Below are positions 35,021 through 45,049 of a stretch of 64,000 bases of DNA, piece after piece (position 1 is the first letter of the stretch; each line of letters starts with the position of its first letter). The stretch is taken from positions 308,427,164 through 308,491,163 of the forward strand of contig NC_081414.1 in assembly GCF_030272615.1 (NCBI RefSeq), in the 5' to 3' direction. Source of the stretch: Cryptomeria japonica. Taxonomy: Eukaryota; Streptophyta; Pinopsida; Cupressales; Cupressaceae. The position numbers were made by a program, and so were the translations under genes. Under the pieces are notes generated by a model. It did no database searches and had not been told where the DNA came from. It saw only the letters and a list, made by a program, of their open reading frames with translations.

Positions 35021-36247
35021 TGTAAAGCGGAAAATCGTGATCGAACCCTAGTTGCTCTCCCCTCTTCCAACTCCAAGGAGAGAGAAGGGAGATTCACTAG
35101 GGTTGATGGTTTTCACTTAGGGGAGAGACTTTACATTCAAAAAAGGGGTTGAAAACCCACAAGATCCAATCCCACGCAATGCAAGATTGGATGCTAAATG
35201 AGTTTCAAGGGTTACGACAGCAAGGCTACCCTCTTTTGTAAAGAATGTGCATAGAAGAATTAAGCTAGGAATGCATAGAAAGTGAGAAAGATTCGCTTAT
35301 AAACTGAGATAGGAATATAGTATGAAGCTGCGAACCTGGAATTAGCAGTAAAATGTCGATACGGCGCTGTCCTGTAAATTTGAGTGAAAGTTGCCGGGAC
35401 GATGGCACCCGAGCGCCACGGTCCTCCGAAAAATCCGCGAAATGAAGGGGGATCTGTTCGTCTCTGTACAAGGATTCCAGATCTTCAATTTCAGCTGCGT
35501 ACCTGCAACCTACACACAGAAAAGTGAAGACGATTGGGGGGTTAGGGATTAGGGGTTTGCCTTTAGGTCAAACCCCGGTTTTGGAATTAACCAAGAAATG
35601 AGCAATGTTGTAAATGTAAATGTCTATAATGAAAAACAAGTACTAATACCTTGTTGTAAGGATGTTTGTATCCTTACGTGAAAAGGTATAGATGTTGTAT
35701 GTTGTAGTAGTATGTTGTAAGTGATCTCCTCTTCAATGGTTGAATCCTTGTCTTGAATGCAACACTTAGCCTTGAATGGAGACTTGAAATGATCAATTGC
35801 TTGAAGGAATGCTTGAATGCTTGAGTATAGTTTCCATGCTTTTTCCGTCATGTATATCTCTCCCCAAATGAGAGAGGAAAATGTAGTTTATATACTTGTC
35901 ATTTAGGGCTGATAGACTGATTTTCCCGACCTTAGGCCGACCAGGAAAGATAATTTTCCAATTTGCAAACATAAAGACCCGAAGTCCAAAAGAGACCGGG
36001 CCCAAAATAGGACCCAGGGACCAGGGCGCTGGGCGCCCTGGTCCTGAAGGACTAGGGTGCTAGGCGCTCTGGTCCCACCTCCCGGGACAGCAGGGTGCAA
36101 AGGAGGTTCAGGCCAGGGTGCAAGAAAATGCAGTTTTCAGTGTCATAATCAGGTTTCGGGGTCTCCATTCAGGTTGCATGTTGCGTTGCCATCGTGAAGA
36201 ACCAAATGCGGTCGAAATTGCAAGTGTCGCAATTTTAGGACGCTACA
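35021..36247 (-). repeat. 5' LTR of D
   Basis: Partner of 28461-29664. It contains stem-loops at 35396-35424, 36017-36044 and 36049-36076. The last two are adjacent and the left LTR has only one there. It ends GACGCTACA before the CTTGG duplication. Confidence 0.94.
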
Positions 36248-36252
36248 CTTGG

Positions 36253-37138
36253 TAATCACCTCTGTAGTATCACTTCTCTTCTATTTGCCCACATACTTTG
36301 TTCATCAACTTTTCTTTATTTATAAGCAATTCCAAACCGCTTAATCTCCTTAATCACATTTCCCATGATTAATCTTAGCCATCAAATCTTCAAACTTGAC
36401 TAGGTTCCTTGAATTCTTTGAACTAAAAAATGTTTTATCTTTCCTTGGAACTTGTATACCTTCCTTGGTACTTGTGCTCAATTATGACCGTTCAATCTAT
36501 GCTTTAGATCCAACTCTTGAATTTTTATTGCCGTTGATCCTTAACAAACTTCTTGCATGACATTCCAATCTCCTGTAAATCTCTAGCTCATTGGCATCCT
36601 TCATTTAATAATGTATTTATTCATCCAATGCATTCTATTACTACTCGGTTGATACTCAGTAAATACTGAACTATGCTTGGTAGACATTCTTTCTACTTTA
36701 ACCGACAGTGATAACCTTGGTGTTTACCGACTAGCTCCTTGCTCGGTAAAATAGAATAGTATCAAACCTTTACTTATTTTGATGCATGAAATCTTTTCTC
36801 CTTCATATTCAGTCTTCGAATACACATATATAAGATATCAAAACAATCAAAATAACATAATCTCATTATTGTCTAACTTGGTAATAGTTTCCCATTGAAT
36901 AACTTATTACTCCCCTTCATTTTCACATTCTTTCTCTATCACTTACCGACATCTTTATACTCATCAAAACATATTTTTTAAGATATGGCAACATCATACT
37001 GAATCAAAAAATCAATTGCTTGACATTAATGACAAAATAATATTATTAAGACAGTAATCATCCTTTATCAATTATATCAACATTCTCCAACAACCTTCTC
37101 AATATCATCATACCAACAAACTTAATGTAATGCCAACA
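36253..37138 (-). repeat. 5' LTR of C, second part
   Basis: Continues the C LTR after D, starting TAATCACCTCTGTAG, and matches the second half of 21772-23245. It ends AATGCCAACA before TGGGG. A 30-bp stretch near 37085-37115 is longer than in the left LTR. Confidence 0.92.
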
Positions 37139-37433
37139 TGGGGCACATCTTGCATCCCTCTCAACCTGAGACCATACCATCTTCTCACCTTCCCTTTGTG
37201 AGTTATATGCTCCAGGAAACCCTAACCTTTCCCTCAAGATCATCATATGGAATTGCTACATCTTCATCTTCCTCTGGGGTACACATAATGTTGCATCTCT
37301 ATACTTTGCCAACCTAATGACTACATGTATCTACATCTCCATCCAATGGGTGTATAGTATGTCTCTCTGCAACTTCATCAACTTAGCCATGCACACATAC
37401 ATGTTGACATCAATGACAACCTCGATTCCAACA
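37139..37433 (-). repeat. S1 solo LTR, piece 3
   Basis: Joins to 21771 when C and one TGGGG copy are removed. It ends GATTCCAACA at 37433. Read on the - strand, TGTTGGAATCGAGG is a normal copia LTR start. No purine tract follows on the right, so this is not an intact element end. The bases beyond (ATTAT) are only a weak match to ATAAA at 3399-3403. Confidence 0.55.
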
Positions 37434-37536
37434 ATTATTTGATCTTCTTTTAACTTCTACACTTGTGTGTTTTGAAGCCAACCCCTTTTCCATTTTTATC
37501 AAATGGGGAGAGTGATAATTGGTGTTGAAATCAATA

Positions 37537-37550
37537 CCAAAGGGGGATAT
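37537..37550 (+). other. Polypurine tract before a copia LTR
   Basis: ACCAAAGGGGGATAT, preceded by GTTGAAATCAAT, matches the + strand tract of element E (CAATGCCAAAGGGGGAGAT). It places an LTR start at about 37551. Confidence 0.6.
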
Positions 37551-38758
37551 TAACTCTATGGAGAAGAGCCTAGCATTGTTGGATCAAACTATGGAATGAA
37601 GAAGATTAAAAAAGAAGATAAATATGAAGAACGCCTCTTATGTGTGTGTGTTGATGAGTTTAATAACTCCATGGAGAAGATAATGGCTACAAGTGTAGAA
37701 ATTAATTAGAAGGCAACTCTCAATGTGAAGAATGCATATATTAAGAGGTTACAGACAAATTTTAAAAGAAAAAATGTTGCAGCAGAACTTGCATATGAAG
37801 GAATTGATATAAGTCCAAGTTTGAAAGGGTTCAACATATAGTTTGTCTCACAAATATTTGTGTTAATACTTTGCTTGAGTATGGTGGAATGAAAATCATT
37901 GGATCATATGGTTGATCATAATGGTGCAGTTGAAAATGCAGGGATAGAGACTACAAGAGGATTGAATATTGTAGCAGACATGAAGGACAAACAAGTAGTG
38001 TGAGAGTGTATGCATAACTAGGTGTGCAATGTGTAGTCCATAGGAGAGGTTGGCAAGAAGATAGATTGAAGAAAGTAGAACAGTTGGAGTGTACTGGTAA
38101 TGGTTCTCAAGCGGAGACAAAATGCATATAATGGTACTGGATCACAGGGGGAGCTGAGTAGACTTGATCATAAGTTATTTTTGTAATTTTGGATCATTTC
38201 CAACATATATTGTAATAATGGTTCATCTAGCTACAATGGTGTATACACTCATGTGTCCTAGGTGGAGAAATGCATAGACAAATCAAGGCATACATAGTTT
38301 GAGATAAATTTCATGTTACATAATGCAGATTTAAAGGGGAAGAAGAACATGTGTTTAGGACCAGACACCACTGTCGTTACATCAAAAGCTTGAGCTGTCA
38401 ATGAACGTGAGAGCGGCCAGAGACAAGGATCCATGGTTTGTGAGAGGAAGCACATATCATGAACCCATAGGAGGTGTTGACCTGGTCGACAATCTCGCCC
38501 TCAACAACAACTGAGGGTTACACACCAACGGAATGAAAGGAGGCCTCGTAGGATTCAAATTGACTGAGGGTTCCACACTAACTAAGGGCTCCACACCAAC
38601 TGGATGGGTCTACTTCTTATGTGTGTGTGTTGATTAGTCTAATATCTCTGCTCATAGCTTATTGATTTAAGTGATTAGAGTTTAAATCATTTTGATGAGT
38701 TAAAGTTTTTTATTACCACTGATTCACCTGCCTCTCAGTGGTTCATTATGTTCCTTCA
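37551..38758 (+). repeat. Copia LTR of the S1 family
   Basis: Its last 163 bp (38596-38758) are the reverse complement of the first part of S1, ending ATGTTCCTTCA. A primer site follows, so this end is certain. The start is set by the purine tract and begins TAACTC where TG is expected. A tRNA-like repeat (38356-38560) is embedded. The LTR is bordered by a purine tract on one side and a primer site on the other. Confidence 0.55.
38356..38560 (-). repeat. tRNA-like repeat, copy 1 (SINE candidate)
   Basis: Shares two blocks with copy 2 at 38850-39085. One runs from AGGACCAGACACCACTGTC to CATAGGAGGTGTTGACC. The other is ACTGAGGGTT...GAATGAAAGGAGGCCTC. The block order is reversed relative to copy 2 although the strand is the same. 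The promoter boxes are decayed here. Confidence 0.5.
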
Positions 38759-38760
38759 AT

Positions 38761-38772
38761 TGGTATCAGAGC
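38761..38772 (+). other. Primer-binding site after the copia LTR
   Basis: TGGTATCAGAGC, two bases after the LTR end at 38758, an exact initiator-Met copia site. Only about 60-80 bp of internal sequence follow before other repeats begin. Confidence 0.85.
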
Positions 38773-38849
38773 TAGGTTCCTAGTTAGATAATCTTCCTCT
38801 ACCTTGGGTAGATTATGGTATGTGAATACAATGGTGATGAAAGGAGGCC

Positions 38850-39085
38850 CTCCCCCTCAACACCGACTGAGGGTTTTGCATCAATGAAATGAAAGGAGGC
38901 CTCCTCGGATTCGAACTCGTAACCCAGCACTTGGGTACCAATTTAGGACTAGACATCGCTGCCATTATGCCAAAAGCTCAAGCTGTCAGTGAAAAAGAGA
39001 GTTTCTAGAGATAAGGATCCATGGGAGGCGGGAGGAAGCACATGTCATGAACCCATAGGAGGTGCCGATCTAGTCAACAGGAAGA
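38850..39085 (-). repeat. tRNA-like repeat, copy 2 (SINE candidate)
   Basis: On the - strand TGGCATAATGG (38962-38972) fits the pol III A box and AGTTCGAATCC (38907-38917) fits the B box, about 66 nt apart end to end, as in a tRNA-derived SINE head. Between them lies a tRNA-like region. The 3' body and a poly-A or simple-repeat tail were not clearly found, so the class is tentative. Confidence 0.5.
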
Positions 39086-39483
39086 TCTTTAGTTCAAATT
39101 CACCCCTATTTTGCACTTAGACAACTGTTTGGACTAGGGCACCTAGCAATAGTGCCTACCCAAGTTCATCCCACATTTAAAAAGTAGGTTCCTCTTTGTA
39201 TCATCTTTCCAATTTTATACCTATTAGTTCATTTCTAGATCTGCATTTGTCTGTTTATGTTGTTCATTATCAATTTTGCACGTTTTAGTCTAGCTCTTGT
39301 ATTCAACTTATCCAATCAACTTAAGTCAATCAATAAGATAACAATTCAACCACATGTATCCTACTCTCACCAATAGGTTTCAAGTTGAAACCTAATTGTT
39401 TTTACTATAATGTAATTGATGTGATTGAGTTTAATTCCTAGTTTTCATGTTATACTAGTGAATCCCATTTTCCCTACATTACA

Positions 39484-41190
39484 TTTTGGTGAACCTGACA
39501 TGTCTTACACTTGCATATCTTTGGTTTCTAGTTTTAGATCTAATGTTTGCATGAAATTTTTAGATTTAGATGTATCCATTCATTACTTATCTATTTGTAT
39601 TTCCTTTTTTATGTACTTGAAGTTCTTAGTTAATCACATCGTTGCTTCATTATTTGCATATGTTAGAAAATAAGTTTTTTCATTGTATTTTTTGTTTCAT
39701 TGCATCAGACATCATAGGAAAAAAAGGAAATTTTATATATTTTAATGTTGAAAACTTTATTATTAGGTATTACCTTGAACCCCATTCCATGACATCAAAT
39801 TTAAGATGAAATGTTGACCTTTAGCTGACTTTGCTTTATATTGTGATAGTTTCATATACCTTATTATGACCCTTCACCCCTCTCCTAAAGATCCTCCTAT
39901 TTATAAAGAAATTTTGAGGCAAGAGGATGATTATACTAGAAACCTTATTAATTCTCTCCTTTATAAGGATTAAGCATTGTTGAATAGTGTTTGTCCCTCT
40001 CCCAAAATTGGTCCTACCCATAAGATCATGATTAACACTTCTCTCAAAAACTCCCTACTGGGGATGAGGCTTTGATGAATGGCATTGATATTTCTCCTAA
40101 AATTTTCCTCCCTCATAAGGATACTTTGGTGAAATAGGATTATCTTATGCTACAATGGTATGATATAATTAGAAATCCCCTTTATGAAGCTTTACCTATT
40201 CATGAAGAAGTTGTGGTGCAAGATATCACTAACAATGTTTTTAATGCTCTCTCTCCTAAAGATGAAGCTTTAGTGGATAAAGAAATCAACCAAAATCAAG
40301 TTAATGTCATTCATGTTTCTAGTAATGAGAAGCCTAAAACTATTGTTCACCTTCATTAAGGTTTCCCTCAACCTTAGAACAAACTAGTGATTATTGTTAA
40401 AAGAAGGTTGAATCATCAACCCAATTATCATGCAATAAATCATACATATAATAACAATCTTTCCCCCTCATGATGGTAAGGAGTATGATCTCATTAAGAA
40501 ACTTTGTGATACTCTAGCTAAGATCTCCCTTTGTGACATTAAAAATTCACCTAAATACAATGGGATGCTCCAAGAAGCCTTACTAAAGGTAGTTACCTCA
40601 CCTCTTGATAGAACAAATGAGGTAGCAACTATTTTTTTTTGTAAGCATGAAATAAAGGCAAAAATTGTGCTCCAACAACATGAGTTACCCTCTTTGGAAA
40701 CTCAAAATCAATGTCATCCCCTCATAATTATTTTCATCATCAATGGTATTTTCATAAGATGTACTCTAGTTGATAATGGTTGAGGTCTTAATTTGTACAT
40801 TATTGACTTGTTGTGTAAAATTGATATGGATATTGTTATCATATAGGATTGCACTCTTCACCATGCTCTTAACTTGACAACCTTGTGACACATGGGAAGA
40901 CCTATTAGAATGTGGGATCTAATGGTAGAGGTCAATCTCTAGTTATAGAGTTGCTTCTTTATTTAGGCACTTCACCTAAAACTATTGCTACTAGGGAAAG
41001 GGAGAGAAATTGATCTAAAAATAAACACTACAACTAATTGTGATGCACTAAATGATGTTTTAGACTTTCACTAATGCTTTGACATACAATATTTCATCTA
41101 TTAAAAAAAAATGAACAACCATATTTTTACAAAGATTCACAGATTAGTATTTTTCCTGAAGGTTTTGAATTTTGTCAAACTTAAGAAGGA
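39484..41190 (+). mobile_element. F2: 5' fragment of a Tat-like gypsy element
   Basis: A probable LTR end (CTACATTACA, ending about 39483) is followed by the primer site TGGTGAACCTGACATG (39487-39502), then decayed gag and protease frames on the + strand. The protease part at 40565-40800 reads LPSLETQNQCHPLIIIF and CTLVDNG, followed by a stop and GLNL. The DNG resembles the active-site triplet. Bases before it (about 40490-40560) encode a KEYDLIKKLCDTLAKISL-like block typical of the region before Tat proteases. The coding resembles F1. No RT or integrase follows. Confidence 0.6.
40565..40800 (+). pseudogene. pol: Protease region of F2
   Basis: An open frame of 72 codons with the block LQQHELPSLETQNQCHPLII and then IINGIFIRCTLVDNG, matching the beta strand and active-site region of gypsy retropepsins (usually D-S/G-G-A/S). 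It stops at a TGA directly after DNG and the conserved GLN continues in frame. Upstream frames are broken. It would have processed Gag-Pol. It is inactive now. Confidence 0.6.
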
Positions 41191-41199
41191 AAACTACTA

Positions 41200-42529
41200 T
41201 TTTCACAACTGAAGTTGATCTCACCCTCTACACATCAAGCAACCTACATGAATGAATGTATTTTCCTATCCCAAGGTATTGAAAGAAATATATTTACTTA
41301 AGGATTTGGCAAATTACAAGAATTATACATCTATCATGAGTTTTCACACCAAGAAAGAGAGATTTCAAAGGAAATAATCTGAATTTTATTAATAGAAAGA
41401 TGCTCTTATAGCTATGTAGTCTGAAAATGTTTGATATTTCCTTCAAAATTAAATTTACATATATTGTTGTAGTCACAAGGTGACTAATTTTGAGTTACAA
41501 GTCTATGAGTTTTCTTGAAAGAGCTTGCAATAGCTACAATACTGAGCAATAGAAAGCAAGAGCTAAAAAACTAAACTCCTAGCAACTGAGTATTTATAAA
41601 TTACATTCTTCATACAAGATGCAACATGTGAAATTGAGAGAATGTGACATGTGTCTTTCCTTGGATGTTTCAAGTAGTCTTTTATCATTTCTAGGTTGGA
41701 TATAACTAATTTTTGGCCAAAAGACCCCCTCAAACAACTTCAAATTGCAACATTGATGAAGAAAAACCTCCCTCTTTGAGTTGTATATGGACAAGGTCTC
41801 TAAATCTACCCCTATATTCCTAGTATTGGTTGGAAAAAGACTTCAACTTCTGCTAAATTTACTCCACCACTTGTACAACACACAAACCTCCTCATAAATG
41901 CCTTCTATCACCTGCCCACCTCATCAACTTTCCCTTAAATCTTCTCTCCATGATGTCTTCACTTTATCCAACTACTTTAGGTCGGATTAAATTAGTTTCT
42001 TGCCATACAAGTCTTTAAAACTACTCCAAGTCTCCAACCAACTTTGAACTCTTCCCCAATCTTATCCTTATCCATTGGGAAAGTCAAATCAAACCAAAAT
42101 GGCCATTATGATGGCCAAAACTACCCTTTTTACTACATTCATTATTAAATAATGTATTTGAAGTGTCCATGCCTCTTTGTATTGTCTACCTAGTAATTTT
42201 ATTCTATTCATTTCTGCTCATACCTGACGTGTATCATTACCCTATTATAACTATGAATTAGGATTGTGAATAACCCCCTTTTGATTGTCCATGGATATAT
42301 TGTTGATATTTTTCTAGTCATTACAACTGTCCAAAGGCTCTCAAACTAACTGTAAATTATTTTCATTGGTTCTTGGAAGGTTCATGCCCATTATGCCTTC
42401 TTCATACCTTTGTCATGTATTATCAGTAAGAAAACCAAAATATAAAGATGCCTCTTTTATTATTGTGCTTGAAGAGGGTCTTTCTTTAGGTGCACAAATC
42501 ATCCCAAGTTTGCATGGTTTATGAAACTC
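41200..42529. other. No gene recognised
   Basis: AT-rich sequence without sustained frames, terminal repeats or primer sites. It probably belongs to F2 or another old repeat. Confidence 0.45.
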
Positions 42530-42534
42530 ATATT

Positions 42535-42869
42535 TGTTGGCAAAATGGTCAGTGCTCCCCTTAGGATTTGTGACAAGGAACTAACTGCCTCCCGTGCGAT
42601 CCATATATCTCTACAGTTTATATCGGTCATTGACAGATTGGTCTTTTGACATAACGACAAACTGGACCAACAAATGGTATCAGAGCATTGGGTCACAGGT
42701 TCAAATCCCCTCGGGTAACGTTGAGGGGGAGATTGTTGGAAAAATGGTCAGTGCTCCTCTCAAGATTTGTGACAAGGGACTAACTATCTCCCATGTGATC
42801 CATATCTCTATAGTTTGTATCGAGTGTTGACAGATTGGTCTTTTGACGCAATGACAAACTGGACCAACA
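42535..42869 (+). mobile_element. TRIM: complete 335-bp miniature LTR retrotransposon
   Basis: LTRs of 138 bp (42535-42672) and 136 bp (42734-42869) begin TGTTGG and end GGACCAACA. The 61-bp interior starts with the primer site TGGTATCAGAGC (42675-42686) and ends with the purine tract GAGGGGGAGAT (42723-42733). A perfect ATATT duplication flanks it (42530-42534 and 42870-42874). There is no coding capacity. These are the defining traits of TRIM/SMART elements, which depend on copia enzymes. The LTRs differ at about 18 positions by eye, mostly transitions, so it is old. The interior also has AGGTTCAAATCCCC, which resembles a pol III B box. Confidence 0.93.
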
Positions 42870-43149
42870 ATATTCACCATGTCTCTTTTTTTTACTATCA
42901 TAGTCATTTTATTTTTTCATCTCTATTTGGGTTGCGCATGAGAACACATATTATCTTCATTTGTCTTTGTGTTCATGCCTTATCTCCACAAGGGCTATTC
43001 ATCATAGCTTGTTGATATCTTAGTGCCTTCTTTGTGATGATTGTCTTAAACTTCATGAATGCATATTAATCTAACATACATTGGAAATGTACCTTGTTCA
43101 TTTACTTTCTTACTGCTATCTCTTTGTTATTTGTGTTTAGTTCCTGTGA
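42870..43149. other. No gene recognised
   Basis: Between the TRIM and the LTR of G. It may be flank of G or part of its LTR. No frames or repeats were found. Confidence 0.4.
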
Positions 43150-43860
43150 CACTTGGAATTCCACTTGTATACAATGAAAAAAGATGAAGAAAAACTATTG
43201 CAAAACCACAAATATCCAACCAAAACAAACCCTAGTCCTACAAGAAACCTAAGAACATGCAAATCAACAAATTGAACAATAATACCATTCACATGCCAAG
43301 TAGAGTTTTAATTTTCATTGTCTCTTGTCTCCATTGATCTTGTTTGATGTATTTTCTCTTAGATTTTGTATGTGCACAAGATCTTAACAAAGAATGGATT
43401 GTTGTTGTGAAGTCACTTGATTGCAAGAAGGCTTGATTGCATAAAGTACTGATTAGGGTTGATAATGATGAAAGAATCCTCTTATATAGAAGATGCTTTA
43501 GAAAATGGATGGATAATATTAAAAGGTGAAAAGATAAATGGTCGGCTAAGATTAAAGGGTAGGTAGAAGAAATAATAAGATAATGAAAGGGGTAGGTAAA
43601 GGAAAATTAAGAGATAAATGTCATGTGTTATCAAGGAAAAAGCTAATGAATTAATTAAATAAATAAAGATTTATTTAATTTAGGAAAAGATAATCTAAAT
43701 AAATAAAAATATTTATTTAAATGAGGAAAGGGATAGAAAAGGTTAAATGAATGAATTAAATAAATTACGATTTATTTAATTAATAGAAGACTTAGGATAA
43801 AATAATTAAATAAATAAAAATATTTATTTAATTAAATTAGGACAATTTTAGGTGTCTACA
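43150..43860 (-). repeat. 3' LTR of G (Tat-like gypsy)
   Basis: The right end is fixed by GGTGTCTACA followed by TTTTGCCCCTCTTTGAG, the reverse of a purine tract plus TGTAGACACC LTR start. The left border is a guess. Inside are four AT-rich inverted repeats (43653-43836). The partner LTR is absent from the window. Confidence 0.6.
43653..43836. repeat. Four AT-rich hairpins in the G LTR
   Basis: Perfect 9-13 bp inverted repeats with 4-5 bp loops at 43653-43680, 43696-43719, 43754-43781 and 43804-43833, for example AATTAAATAAAT with ATTTATTTAATT. They are separated by G/A-rich linkers of roughly 15-35 bp. Confidence 0.85.
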
Positions 43861-43878
43861 TTTTGCCCCTCTTTGAGA
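43861..43878 (-). other. Polypurine tract of G
   Basis: Complement of TTTTGCCCCTCTTTGAG, touching the LTR end at 43860. It reads CTCAAAGAGGGGCAAAA on the coding strand. Confidence 0.75.
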
Positions 43879-45049
43879 CAATGTAGCTTGTCGCGTTGGC
43901 TCAAAGAAGATAAACTGATACAAAGTTGCCCCAAGATGGGAATCATATGTCCCCTCAAGAGATTGGATGAAAAATACAAACAATCTCTCAATAAGAAAGA
44001 AAAGGCTAGGAAAAAGACTAACACAACAGACTAGGGTTAAGCAACCTATATATGTAGGTTCAAATGAAAACATCCTCATTGGCATCCATAGCACTCAAGA
44101 GATCACAACAGAGTAGAGCACCTAGAGAACAATCAACAATACAAAAGAGATGGCAAAGAGGATCCACAGATTCAATCACATCAAATGATTGCAACAACTA
44201 GATGACAAGGGTGATATGGTATGTACCTTGACCTTGCTTTGTACGTTTTTGCATTTATGGCACATTTAATGCATTTTAGAAGTAGGTTAGCAAAAATATG
44301 AAAGCGGTAGTTAGGGAAAAAATGTGTGTAGGTTAGGTTTAACTGCGTTTGTGACAAATAGGCAAGTTTAGGTAGGCTAAGGGTGTGTATACATATGTAA
44401 TTACATCTTTTTCGACTATGGGTGTGTTTGTGATCAAAAAATATGTTTATGTCTGAAAAGCACAATTATGAGAGACAACTCCACATTTGTGCTGATAAAA
44501 CACGTCTATGCTATCAAAATGCATTTAGGTTGAGTAAAATCATCTCTTTGTTGCAAAAAAATGTCATGTCTAGAAAAAGGCCAAAATTGACAGTTATGTG
44601 ATCAACATACATTGTCAATTATATAATATGTTGAGAGGACTCACTCAAACAGGTTCCCTAGGGAAGACAAATTAGAAACAAGGCTAGAATTGACAATTTT
44701 GTGATAAACATACGTTGCCAATTTGATAAGTTGCTAAGAGGATTCACTCAATAGGTTCCCTAAAACAAATAGGTTTGCTAAGATGAGTATAGGATAAGCC
44801 GTCAAATTGATAGAATCTTGCGAGTTCTCGAGCAAAATAAGATATAGTGCAATGTGATAAACTTATACACTAAGATGGATAGGATAAGATACATAGCACT
44901 ATGTGATTTACATGAGTACCACTAGGATTGACATAATTGGTTTGATTTAATGCAAGAGGATTTGCCCCAGCTAGAGTCACAAGAGAGATTCACATTGACT
45001 CAGTGATTATGACTAGATTTGACTGACGATGATCATGTCACTATTGATG
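43879..45049. other. Spacer of G, no gene recognised
   Basis: Holds two similar stretches near 44590-44660 and 44680-44760 (GACAGTTATGTGATCAACATAC-like, each followed by GAGAGGACTCACTCAA-like sequence), an imperfect direct repeat about 100 bp apart. No coding frame is supported on the - strand. Confidence 0.5.

Larger units (their letters stand above)
28461..36247 (-). mobile_element. D: Tat-like gypsy element with gag-protease only
   Basis: LTRs are 28461-29664 and 35021-36247, starting TGTAAAGCGG and ending GCTACA. The duplication is CTCGG (28456-28460) and CTTGG (36248-36252), differing by one CpG-to-TpG change. Between them, on the - strand, are a primer site, a 1.2-kb leader, one long gag-protease frame (30417-33841) and a 750-bp tail with a purine tract. 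No RT, RNase H or integrase is present, so the element is non-autonomous. By-eye comparison gives about 30 substitutions in 1.2 kb of LTR, the lowest of the pairs I compared. That fits the youngest insertion. Confidence 0.93.
21772..37138 (-). mobile_element. C: Sirevirus-like Ty1/copia element, 5' LTR split by D
   Basis: LTRs are 21772-23245 and 27845-37138, the latter interrupted by D. A perfect TGGGG duplication flanks the whole (21767-21771 and 37139-37143). An initiator-Met primer site, gag, protease, integrase, RT, RNase H and purine tracts appear in order on the - strand. Without D the element is about 7.6 kb. The left LTR ends CCAATA where the right ends CCAACA, a single terminal change. 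By eye the LTRs differ by about 5 percent in the first 230 bp. The coding frames are broken by several stops and shifts but are better kept than in A. Confidence 0.93.

Noticed and set aside
38900-38980. Functional tRNA gene
   Set aside because: Promoter boxes fit, but acceptor stem pairing and anticodon arm are not convincing. Better viewed as a SINE-type head.
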